Source: a bacterium
GTDB lineage: Bacteria; Elusimicrobiota; Elusimicrobia; UBA1565; UBA9628
Reading direction: 5' to 3'
Length of the DNA: 64,000 nucleotides
NCBI GenBank assembly: GCA_021799485.1
Contig: JAJZAK010000006.1
Coordinates: forward strand, 27,857 to 91,856
How positions within the stretch are numbered: the stretch's first letter is position 1; the number at the start of each line of letters is the position of its first letter. Positions 8,418 through 16,106 of the stretch are shown here, piece by piece. The position numbers were made by a program, and so were the translations under genes. The notes beneath the pieces were generated by a model, which searched no databases, was not told the DNA's origin, and saw only the letters and a program-made list of their open reading frames with translations.

Positions 8418-10661
8418 TTACCAGACCCGGCATTGCGGGCGGCGGACCATGGCGGAGTTCGCCGGGCAACGGAAAGCCTCTTGGAACTCCGGCATGTTCA
8501 TGAGTACCCCGTTGACGCGGTAGCGCCCCGGAGAGTGCGGGTCGGTGCGCGCCTGGAGAGCGGCCGCCTGGGCGGTCTTGTTCTCGCACCAAATTTGCGC
8601 ATAGCTGACGAAAAAGGTTTGTTCGGGGCTCATCTGGCCCTTGGGATCCGCGGCCGGCGTTTGTCCGGGCCGCGACGCCTGGAGGGCCTTGAGGGCGATG
8701 CGGACGCCGCCATTGTCCGCGGTGTTTTCTCCCAAGGTGAGATTGCCGTTCACATGCACCGTCCCGGTCGCGACGAAGCCGGAATATTCCTTGACAAGGC
8801 AATCCTCGCGTTTTTTGAAGGCCTGCGCGTCCTTTTTCGTCCACCAGTCGCGGCGATTTCCATCGGCGTCGAACTGGCGGCCCTGGTCGTCGAAGCCGTG
8901 AGTCATCTCATGCCCGATGACGGCGCCGATTCCGCCAAGGTTTTGGGGCGCGGAGAATTTGTTCGAGTAGAAGGGCGGCTGGAGAATGCCGGCCGGGAAG
9001 TTGATGTTGTTTTGCAAGGGGTCGTAGTAGGCATTGACCGTCGGCGGGGTCATGTCCCAATCGTTTTTGTCGACGGGCTTCCCGATCTTGTTCAAGGTCC
9101 GGCGCGCCTCGAAAAGCGTCGCGTTGCGGACGTTGCCGACCAAGTCGTTCGGGGAAATGGCGACCGAGGAGTAGTCCTTCCATTTGGCGGGGTAGCCGAT
9201 CTTGTTCGCGATGGCGGCGAGCTTGGCCAGCGCCCGCTTTTTCGTATCCGGAGTCATCCACGGGAGATCCTCGAGGTCTCCGTCAAAGGCGCGCTCCAGG
9301 GCTTCAACCATCGCAAGGGCGGCTTTTTTCTCCCGGGGCTTGAATTTGAGCTTGACGTAGGCGCGGCCGAGGGCGTCGCCCAGGTTGCGGTCCGTGAGGG
9401 CGACGCAGCGTTTCCAGCGCGGCGAGATTTCTTTTTGTCCCGAGAGGGCCTTGCCGAAAAACAAGAAATTTTCGTCGACCAAGCTCTTCGAGAGAAGCGG
9501 AGCGAAGGCGTGTAAGGTTTTCCAGCGCAGAAAGGCTTTCCAGTCGTCGAGCGGGACGTCCGCCGACATCCTGTCCAGGCCCTTGAAGAAGCCGGGAACG
9601 GCGACGTTGAGGCTCGTGAAGGCCGGGGCGCCGACGCCCTTAAGGTACTCTCGCCAGTCGAAATGGGGGGTCTGCCGCATGAGTTCGGAGAGCTTCGTCA
9701 TGTGGTAGACCTTGGCGGGATCGCGCCTCTCGACATTGCCCATCGATACCTTGGCCAGCGCGGTTTCAAAGGCGAGCACGCGAGAGGCGTCCAGAGCGGC
9801 CTGCGAAGCGGATTCGCCCGCGAGCGCAAACATCTTTTGGATGTGGATTCGGTATTGATCGCGGAGCTTGCGCGAGTCAGGGTCTTTGTTCAGGTAGTAG
9901 TCCCTTTCCGGGAGACCGAGGCCCCCTTGGTCCACCGTCGCGATCTCCATCTTGGCGTTCATGTCGTCTGGTTGCGAGCCAAAGTTGAAAAGGGCCCCGC
10001 CCATCTCGAGATCGAGCTTGGCGAGCTCGGCGGGGATGTCGGTTTTGTCTTTCAGGGCCGCGATCGCGTCGAGCTCCCCTTGGATCGGCTGGATGCCCGC
10101 CTTGTCGGAGCGAGTTTCGTCCATGCAGGATTTGTATAAATCGCCGATCTTCCGGATGTCCGGCGTCTTGCCGAGTTCGGGCTGGGAAGCCTTCAGGAGA
10201 ATCTGCTTGAGGACCAGCCTGTTTTGCTCCGCGAGTTCCGAGAAGGTCCCCCATCGGGATTGGTCGGCGGGGATGGGGTTATGGGCCATCCAGGGCCCGC
10301 AGGCGTACTGGAAAAAGTCGGCGCAAGGGTTGACCGATGGGTCGACCGGCATGAGGCCTCGAGATCCCAAGGAGCCGTCGCGGGCGAGGCTTGCGAGCGA
10401 TTTCGAGGCAGGCGTCGCGGAGATCCGTCGCGATCCCGAATTGTCGAAAAGTTTGGCGGCGGCGGAGGCCTGGCGGGCGGCAAGGAGCCTGGCCAAAGCG
10501 GATGAGACGGGCGGACGGGCCTTCCCGGCGTCCCGCGAGATGGATGGAGCCGCGACGACGGCGGCCGAGCTTTTCGGAACGGAAGGCTGGGCGCCGGCGA
10601 AGACTGGGATGGGCAATCCCGCGGCTAAGGCGAGGGCCAGCGTCGATGTCACGAGGGGCAT
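8418..10661 (-). CDS. pepO: M13 family metalloendopeptidase (neprilysin/PepO-like)
   Basis: 747 residues with an N-terminal hydrophobic leader, so probably exported. The zinc motif HEMTH is at residues 584-588 within GAVIGHEMTHGFDDQGRQFD, and the second zinc motif ENTAD is at 645-649, giving His, His and Glu ligands. NAYYDPLQNNINFPAGILQP matches the substrate-binding NAYY region, and the protein ends in the family's C-terminal CRVW. The N-terminal domain begins with DPSVNPCADFFQYACGPW, as in PepO. It degrades small peptides in the periplasm or outside the cell. It overlaps the folC stop by 13 bases but lies downstream of folC on the same strand. Confidence 0.95.
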   Translation of the reverse strand: MPLVTSTLALALAAGLPIPVFAGAQPSVPKSSAAVVAAPSISRDAGKARPPVSSALARLLAARQASAAAKLFDNSGSRRISATPASKSLASLARDGSLGSRGLMPVDPSVNPCADFFQYACGPWMAHNPIPADQSRWGTFSELAEQNRLVLKQILLKASQPELGKTPDIRKIGDLYKSCMDETRSDKAGIQPIQGELDAIAALKDKTDIPAELAKLDLEMGGALFNFGSQPDDMNAKMEIATVDQGGLGLPERDYYLNKDPDSRKLRDQYRIHIQKMFALAGESASQAALDASRVLAFETALAKVSMGNVERRDPAKVYHMTKLSELMRQTPHFDWREYLKGVGAPAFTSLNVAVPGFFKGLDRMSADVPLDDWKAFLRWKTLHAFAPLLSKSLVDENFLFFGKALSGQKEISPRWKRCVALTDRNLGDALGRAYVKLKFKPREKKAALAMVEALERAFDGDLEDLPWMTPDTKKRALAKLAAIANKIGYPAKWKDYSSVAISPNDLVGNVRNATLFEARRTLNKIGKPVDKNDWDMTPPTVNAYYDPLQNNINFPAGILQPPFYSNKFSAPQNLGGIGAVIGHEMTHGFDDQGRQFDADGNRRDWWTKKDAQAFKKREDCLVKEYSGFVATGTVHVNGNLTLGENTADNGGVRIALKALQASRPGQTPAADPKGQMSPEQTFFVSYAQIWCENKTAQAAALQARTDPHSPGRYRVNGVLMNMPEFQEAFRCPANSAMVRRPQCRVW

Positions 10662-11956
10662 GGCGCCAAGTCTATCAAGTTTTGATCCGGAGCAAGGAGA
10701 TCGTTCACCCGAGAGGCGAGATACAGGGAGCCGGAGACGACGGCGACGGGAGGTCCATCCGACCGAAGCCAGTTCTTGAACGCTTCGTCAAAAGTCGGAG
10801 CGCTCCATATCCGTGCCTCGGGCGCGCGGCGTCGGAGGAGGCGGGCGAGATCCCGGGACTCCAGGGCGCGGGCTCCCGGCGGCTGGGTCGCCGCCGCCCA
10901 CCGCATCAGCGGCCTAAGGATTGAAAGGACGGTTCCGGCGTCTTTGCCGCGATTGAAGCCTAAAAACCAGAGCGCCTCCCTCCTAAGGAAGGGGGATTTT
11001 TCCCAAGTCGCGCGAAGGTTGCTCGCAGCCTCCGCGTTATGGGCCCCGTCGATGACGACGGTTTTATCGCCGGTCCGAAGGACCTGAAATCGGCCCGGCC
11101 AAGCAAGGCGCGAGAGCCCGCGGCGGAGGGAGTCGGGCGTGATCCGTCTCCGGCAATCGGGCGGCAGGCGATGGAGAACCGCGGCCGCGAGGGATGCGTT
11201 GCGGCGCTGTCGTTCGCCGAGAACCGAGAGCGTGAGGCTCTCGCCGTTCTGGGACGTCAACTCTTGCCGGTTTCCTTCCCAATCGATGCGTTCCGCGTGC
11301 CAGGATTCCGGTATGACGTCCAGGGGAACGGCCAACTTCCTGGCTTCCGCGCGCAGGATCTCCAGAGCCGCGGGCTTGAGCTCGGGGCAGATCGCCGGAG
11401 AACCGGCCTTGAAGGCGCCGGCTTTTTCCCTGGCGATGCTTGGGAGATCGCCGCCAAGCGTTTCGGCATGGTCGTAGTCGACCGACGTGATGACGACCGC
11501 CAAGGGCCGATCGAAGACGTTCGTCGCGTCCCGCCTCGCGCCAACTCCGGCCTCCACGACCGCCACGTCGACTTTTTCCGCGGAGAAGCAAAGAAATGCG
11601 GCGGCCGTCAGCAGCTCGAAATAGCTCAGCGGGGCATCTTCGGACTTGAGTATTTCCACGAGGAGCGCCGCCAACGCGTTTTCTCCAATCCAACGGCCGC
11701 CTAAGCGGATGCGTTCCCTGACGCACGATAGATGCGGAGAAACGTAAAGCCCGGTCTTGAAGCCAGATTCCCGGAGGATCGACTCGAGCATCGCGGCCAC
11801 GGAGCCCTTGCCGTTCGTGCCGGCGACGTGGATGACGGGGAAATCCCTTTGCGGATGATTCAAGCGGCTCAGGAGGCCCTTGAATTTATCCAGATCGGAA
11901 GCGATGCCCAAGCCGCCGCGCGCCTCGATCTTTTCGAGAATGGGCGGGGCGGTCAA
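10649..11956 (-). CDS. folC: Folylpolyglutamate synthase / dihydrofolate synthase
   Basis: 435 residues of the Mur-ligase fold. It has the ATP-binding HVAGTNGKGSVAAMLESIL near residues 42-60, the SPHLSCVRERIRL omega-loop segment, the FELLTAAAFLCFSAEKVDVA region, GVGARRDATNVFD, TSVDYDHAETLG with the Mg ligand His, and a C-terminal VIDGAHNAEAA motif. It adds glutamate to folates. The start is TTG at 11956, overlapping the murA stop as TTGA, so translation is coupled. Whether it also has dihydrofolate synthase activity cannot be decided here. Confidence 0.94.
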   Translation of the reverse strand: MTAPPILEKIEARGGLGIASDLDKFKGLLSRLNHPQRDFPVIHVAGTNGKGSVAAMLESILRESGFKTGLYVSPHLSCVRERIRLGGRWIGENALAALLVEILKSEDAPLSYFELLTAAAFLCFSAEKVDVAVVEAGVGARRDATNVFDRPLAVVITSVDYDHAETLGGDLPSIAREKAGAFKAGSPAICPELKPAALEILRAEARKLAVPLDVIPESWHAERIDWEGNRQELTSQNGESLTLSVLGERQRRNASLAAAVLHRLPPDCRRRITPDSLRRGLSRLAWPGRFQVLRTGDKTVVIDGAHNAEAASNLRATWEKSPFLRREALWFLGFNRGKDAGTVLSILRPLMRWAAATQPPGARALESRDLARLLRRRAPEARIWSAPTFDEAFKNWLRSDGPPVAVVSGSLYLASRVNDLLAPDQNLIDLAPCPS

Positions 11957-13206
11957 GAGCTCAGGCGCCGGACGCGCGCGCCCAAACCGCGCAGCCTCTT
12001 CTCGAGCCGCTCGTAGCCGCGGTCAATGTGGTAGACGCGGTCGATGACGGTTTCTCCCTTCGCCGCGAGGGCCGCCACGACGAGCGCGGCGCCGGCCCTG
12101 AGATCCGAGGCCATCACGGGGGCGCCGTTGAGAGCCGCCACCCCGTCGATTCGAGCTTGATCGCCGTCGACATGGATTTGAGCGCCCATGCGCGCCAATT
12201 CCGCGGCGTGGAGCATCCGTTTTTCGAATATGGTTTCACGCACGAGGCTTTTGCCCCGCGCGAGGCTCATGAGGGCCATCCAAGGAGGCTGAAGGTCGGT
12301 CGGGAAGCCGGGGTGGGGGGATGTCTTGATGGAGGCGGCGCGAGGCCGGCCCGCCATGCGAAGATGGATGGAAGTCCCTTGGACGAGTATTTTGGCGCCG
12401 ACGCGCTCGAGGGCGCCGATCACGGCCTTGAGATCCGACGGGCGGGCCTTTTCGAGAAGCAAGTCGCCGCGGGTGGCGGCGGCGGCGATGAGAAAGGTCC
12501 CGCTCTCGATCCGGTCCGCCGGGATTTCGTAGCGGCCGCCTCTCAAGACGGCGCGGCCGCGGACGCGGATCGTTCTCGTTCCGGTCCCGGAGACCTCGGC
12601 TCCCATCAGGCGCAGGAATTCGCCCAAAGCATCGATTTCCGGCTCGCGCGCGGCGTTCTCGATCGTCGTTGTTCCCTCCACGGCGGCCGCCGCCATCATC
12701 AAGTTTTCGGTCGCTCCGACGCTGGGGAAGGAGAGGGGGATGCGGGCGGGATGAAGAGAGTCGGCGCTAAGGAGGACGTCGCCCTGGGAGTAGCTGGTCC
12801 GGGCCCCCAGGCGCTCGAATCCCGAGAGATGGATGTCGATGGGGCGAAGGCCGATCGCGCATCCGCCCGGGATCGGGACCCGGGCGCGCTTGAAGCGCGC
12901 CAAGAGAGGCCCCGCGACGAGGATCGAAGCCCGCATTTGCTTCACGAGATGATAGTCGGCGCGGGTCTTGATCGTCTTGGAGGCCAAGACGGCCGCGCGG
13001 TGTCCGGCATGATGAACCTTCTTGCCGAGGGTTTCAAGAAGGCGCAGGGTCGTGCGGATATCCCGCAGGGCGGGGACTCTCGTGAATTCGCAGGCCTCGT
13101 CCGTGAGCAGTGATGCGATGAGGATCGGAAGGGCCGCGTTCTTCGAACCGTTGGCGGCCATGACGCCCCGCAGGGGTTTCCCTCCCACGATCTCAAATTT
13201 ATCCAT
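11953..13206 (-). CDS. murA: UDP-N-acetylglucosamine 1-carboxyvinyltransferase
   Basis: 417 residues, normal length. The N-terminus has GGKPLRGVMAANGSKNAALP with the catalytic-site Lys-Asn pair. Cys116 in PIPGGCAIGLRPIDIHLSGF is the active-site cysteine attacked by fosfomycin, so the enzyme is predicted sensitive at that site. MurA catalyses the first committed step of peptidoglycan synthesis. The gene starts with ATG 6 bases after the prmC stop and overlaps folC by 4 bases. This order (prfA, prmC, murA) is common in diverse bacteria. Confidence 0.96.
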   Translation of the reverse strand: MDKFEIVGGKPLRGVMAANGSKNAALPILIASLLTDEACEFTRVPALRDIRTTLRLLETLGKKVHHAGHRAAVLASKTIKTRADYHLVKQMRASILVAGPLLARFKRARVPIPGGCAIGLRPIDIHLSGFERLGARTSYSQGDVLLSADSLHPARIPLSFPSVGATENLMMAAAAVEGTTTIENAAREPEIDALGEFLRLMGAEVSGTGTRTIRVRGRAVLRGGRYEIPADRIESGTFLIAAAATRGDLLLEKARPSDLKAVIGALERVGAKILVQGTSIHLRMAGRPRAASIKTSPHPGFPTDLQPPWMALMSLARGKSLVRETIFEKRMLHAAELARMGAQIHVDGDQARIDGVAALNGAPVMASDLRAGAALVVAALAAKGETVIDRVYHIDRGYERLEKRLRGLGARVRRLSS

Positions 13207-13212
13207 GGAACA

Positions 13213-14076
13213 CTAGCGCCGCGCGAGGATAAGGCGCTCCACGGAGTCGGAGTCCTTAAGGGCCCGGGCGTCCCGGAAGCCGTGGCGGAGCAGTTGATCC
13301 AGCACCGCGCGCGTCTGGCCATGGCCGATCTCGATCGCGAGAAACCCGCGAGGCCGCAGACATGCTGCGGACCGACGCAAGACCCAGCGGACCGCGCTGA
13401 GCCCGTCCGGCCCGCCATCCAAGGCGCGGCGGGGCTCGCAGAGGACCTCCGGCTCAAGGAGAGAGAGTTCCGCGGTCGGGATGTAAGGAGGGTTGGAGAT
13501 CACGAGATCGGCCCATGGTTTCTCTCCCGCGGGGGGGCGTCTCAGATCCTCACGACGGATCTGGATGTTTTTCAGGCCGGCGGATGCGGCGTTGAGCCTC
13601 GCGGTCCGTAACGCCGCCGCGGAGATGTCCGTCGCGACGACGCGGGCCGTTGGGCAGGATTGGGCGATGGCGATGGCGATGGCCCCGCTCCCGGTCCCGA
13701 TCTCGAGGATGCGGCGGGGTATCGGCCCTTCGGATTTGAGGATGCCTATCGTGGCTGAGACCAGCTCCTCGGTCGAGGGTCTGGGGACGAGGACCCCGGG
13801 ACCGACACGCAGGCTAACGCCTAGAAACGGCTGGTTGCCGAGCACGTAGCCCAGGGGGATGCGGGAAGCGCGTCTTTCGACTTTCCTCCAAAAATGTCCC
13901 GCGGCCCCGGAAGGCAGGGGCTCGTGCGCGCGCGGCGCCCAGTCGAACCTTCCTGTTTTAAGGCAGTCTGCCATTAGAAATTGCGCGTTCGCCGCCGGTT
14001 CCGGAGTTCCGCACGCTTCAAGCCTTTGTTCGGCCCGGCGGACCCAGTCGCCTATCGTGGCGCCCCTCGCGCTCAC
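13213..14076 (-). CDS. prmC: Release factor glutamine methyltransferase
   Basis: 287 residues. The N-terminal helical domain is followed by the SAM-binding motif ILEIGTGSGAIAIAIAQ and the catalytic NPPYIPTAEL, the NPPY signature of N5-glutamine methyltransferases. PrmC methylates the Gln of the GGQ loop in release factors. It starts with GTG overlapping the prfA stop (GTGA, 4 bases), and prfA is its substrate gene; the coupling is functionally sensible. Confidence 0.95.
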   Translation of the reverse strand: MSARGATIGDWVRRAEQRLEACGTPEPAANAQFLMADCLKTGRFDWAPRAHEPLPSGAAGHFWRKVERRASRIPLGYVLGNQPFLGVSLRVGPGVLVPRPSTEELVSATIGILKSEGPIPRRILEIGTGSGAIAIAIAQSCPTARVVATDISAAALRTARLNAASAGLKNIQIRREDLRRPPAGEKPWADLVISNPPYIPTAELSLLEPEVLCEPRRALDGGPDGLSAVRWVLRRSAACLRPRGFLAIEIGHGQTRAVLDQLLRHGFRDARALKDSDSVERLILARR

Positions 14077-15122
14077 GCGGCCGCCTCTTTCTTGGCCAGC
14101 TCCGAGCGCATGGTTTCGAGGATGTCCTGGATGTCGCCTTCCATGATGGCCGGAAGGTTGAACCAGGAACGCTCCAGGCGATGGTCCGTCAGGCGGTTTT
14201 GGGGGAAATTGTAAGTGCGGATTTTCTCGGAACGATCGGCGCTTCCGACCTGCTTGCGCCTTTCCTCGGTTTCTCCCGCCTTGGCGGCCTCCTCGCGTAT
14301 GCGGCCGAGCTTGGCCTGGAGGATCTTGAGGGCCTTGAGCTTGTTTTTGAACTGCGATCGCTCATCCTGGCACTGCACGACGATGCCGCTCGGCAGATGC
14401 GTGATTCGGATGGCTGTCTCGACCTTGTTGACGTTTTGTCCTCCGTGGCCGCCGGCGCGATAGGTGTCGATCTTGAGATCCTCGGGGCGCACCGGGACCT
14501 CGCCCTCTTCTTCGACTTCCGGAAGCACGGCGACCGTCGCCGTCGACGTGTGAATGCGTCCCGACGCCTCCGTCTTGGGAACGCGCTGCACCCGGTGGAC
14601 TCCTCCCTCCCACTTAAGCCAGGAATAAACATCCGCTCCCTGGATGTAGAGGGTCGCCTGCTTGATGCCCTTGAGTCCCGTCGCGCTCAGGTCCACTATC
14701 TCGGCTTTCCATCCGCGAGTCTCCGCGAAGCGCCGGTAAAGACGCAGAAGATCCGCGGCGAAGAGGGCCGCCTCCTCCCCGCCCGCTCCCGCTCGGACCT
14801 CGAGAAAGGCATTGCGGCTGTCGCCGGGGCCTCGATCGAGATCGCGCAGGAGGGTGGATTCGATGTCCTTGATCTTTTCCTCGATGCGCGGCCTCTCCGC
14901 GCGCGCGAGATCGGCCAATTCCTTGTCCGAGGATCGAAGGATCTCGTCGAGCTCCGCGATCTCATGCTCCAGGCGGAAGACTTCGGAGGCCCGGGTCGCG
15001 AACGCCGAGAGTTCGCGGTGGCGGCGGCTGATGGCCTTGAGCTCCTCCACGGGAGGGTTCGAGGCGAGACGCCTCTCGATATCGGCGAATTCCGCCATGA
15101 GGGCGGAGAGCCGCGGATCCAT
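14073..15122 (-). CDS. prfA: Peptide chain release factor 1
   Basis: 349 residues. It carries the GGQ motif in YRAGGHGGQNVNKVETAIRI, and the codon-recognition region VHRVQRVPKTEASGRIHTST with a PKT in place of the common PAT/PVT. The length and the anticodon tripeptide region are those of RF1 (UAA/UAG), not RF2. It terminates translation by hydrolysing peptidyl-tRNA. It precedes prmC with a 4-base overlap. Confidence 0.95.
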   Translation of the reverse strand: MDPRLSALMAEFADIERRLASNPPVEELKAISRRHRELSAFATRASEVFRLEHEIAELDEILRSSDKELADLARAERPRIEEKIKDIESTLLRDLDRGPGDSRNAFLEVRAGAGGEEAALFAADLLRLYRRFAETRGWKAEIVDLSATGLKGIKQATLYIQGADVYSWLKWEGGVHRVQRVPKTEASGRIHTSTATVAVLPEVEEEGEVPVRPEDLKIDTYRAGGHGGQNVNKVETAIRITHLPSGIVVQCQDERSQFKNKLKALKILQAKLGRIREEAAKAGETEERRKQVGSADRSEKIRTYNFPQNRLTDHRLERSWFNLPAIMEGDIQDILETMRSELAKKEAAA

Positions 15123-15167
15123 GGATTAAAATAGGGAGGGAGCGGGAGCGCCCCGGCGGGGGGGACG

Positions 15168-15551
15168 CTAGCTTGGAGTGACAGCTGCTGGGGTCTTGGA
15201 GGGCTTGGCGCCGCCCTTCTTGCTGCCCGTCGGCTTTTCCTCGGCCTTGCGAGGCGCGGTCGAGAGGACGCTTTTTTTGACGGGCTTTGTGCCGACGGCC
15301 GGCATCTTGCGCGAGGGTTTCGAGGGGGCCTTTCGCACGACGGTCTTGCCGCCGGTCGCCTTGAAGCGCTTCTCGAATCGCTCGACGCGTCCAGCCGTGT
15401 CCACGAGCTTTTGCTGGCCGGTGAAAAAGGGATGGCACGCGGAGCAAATGTCAAGCCGTATCGAGCCCCGGGTTGACCGGGTTTCGAAGGTGTTGCCGCA
15501 GGCGCATACGACTTTGGCCGTCTCGTAGACGGGGTGAAGGTTGGCTCTCAT
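15168..15551 (-). CDS. rpmE: Ribosomal protein L31 with long basic C-terminal tail
   Basis: Residues 1-66 are a typical L31: [20 protein letters not shown], with Cys pairs (CAC and CSAC) for the zinc-binding form, and [24 protein letters not shown]. After that come about 60 residues rich in Lys, Ala, Pro and Ser ([20 protein letters not shown] onward), not part of a normal 65-90-residue L31. Such Lys/Ala-rich tails occur on ribosomal proteins in some phyla. It lies 45 bases upstream of prfA in the same orientation. Confidence 0.92.
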   Translation of the reverse strand: MRANLHPVYETAKVVCACGNTFETRSTRGSIRLDICSACHPFFTGQQKLVDTAGRVERFEKRFKATGGKTVVRKAPSKPSRKMPAVGTKPVKKSVLSTAPRKAEEKPTGSKKGGAKPSKTPAAVTPS

Positions 15552-15594
15552 GGGTTAATATCGGATCATTATAACACATGCGGCGCGAAAAAAG

Positions 15595-15625
15595 AAAAGG
15601 CCGATCCACCGCGGATCGGCCTTTT
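15595..15625 (-). terminator. Strong intrinsic terminator
   Basis: A perfect 13-bp inverted repeat (15595-15607 and 15613-15625) with a 5-base loop has AAAA/TTTT at its ends, so it works in both directions. It lies downstream of the small secreted protein gene on the minus strand and upstream of rpmE. A second hairpin, CTCCTGGCCC (15635-15644) paired with GGGCCAGGAG (15647-15656), lies just before it. Confidence 0.85.
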
Positions 15626-15671
15626 AATGATGATCTCCTGGCCCTCGGGCCAGGAGCGATCCGGCGGGGCC

Positions 15672-15950
15672 TTAGTGGCCGACGCCGGTCGCGGGCGTGG
15701 CCGGCGCCGGAGCGACGGCCTTCTTAACGTGCTTCTTGCCCATCTTCCGCATCTTCTTATGGCCGGCCTTCTTGGCCATCTTATGGAGCGGCTTATGATG
15801 GACGTGCTTCTTCGCCTTCGGGGAGCCCTGTGGGGCGGTGACGGATGGCTTCGCGGCGGCGCCGGCTGGAGCCGGAACGTTGTTCTGAGCCGACCCAATG
15901 GCCGAGAAGGCCAAGGCGGCGGCAACGGCGAGCGTCAGCTCTCTAATCAT
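15672..15950 (-). CDS. Small secreted Lys/His-rich protein
   Basis: 92 residues from the ATG at 15950, which has an AAGGAG SD upstream on the minus strand; the longer open frame from 15983 adds 11 residues before it. The signal peptide MIRELTLAVAAALAFSAIGS (then AQ) is followed by a Pro/Ala stretch, then a Lys/His/Gly/Met-rich central part (KAKKHVHHKPLHKMAKKAGH and KKMRKMGKKHVKKA), and ends in Ala/Pro. It is likely exported and basic. I do not recognise a family; a metal- or polyanion-binding role is only a guess. It has a terminator and a second hairpin downstream. Confidence 0.75.
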   Translation of the reverse strand: MIRELTLAVAAALAFSAIGSAQNNVPAPAGAAAKPSVTAPQGSPKAKKHVHHKPLHKMAKKAGHKKMRKMGKKHVKKAVAPAPATPATGVGH

Positions 15951-16106
15951 GATATGGAACGTTCTCCTTGGTTTGGATACCATTTGCGATTCCGTTCGAC
16001 GGCTTGGCGCTTCGGACTTCCATGCCGCCAGGAAGCATTATATATTACGCTGAAGCATCGAAAAAGTTCACGGCTTAAGATTTTTATATGATGATTCGCA
16101 CGGTTA

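Noticed and set aside
15951..16106. c-di-AMP riboswitch before the KimA-like gene
   Set aside because: The 156-base gap also holds the divergent small gene's leader; I could not find the conserved ydaO pattern.
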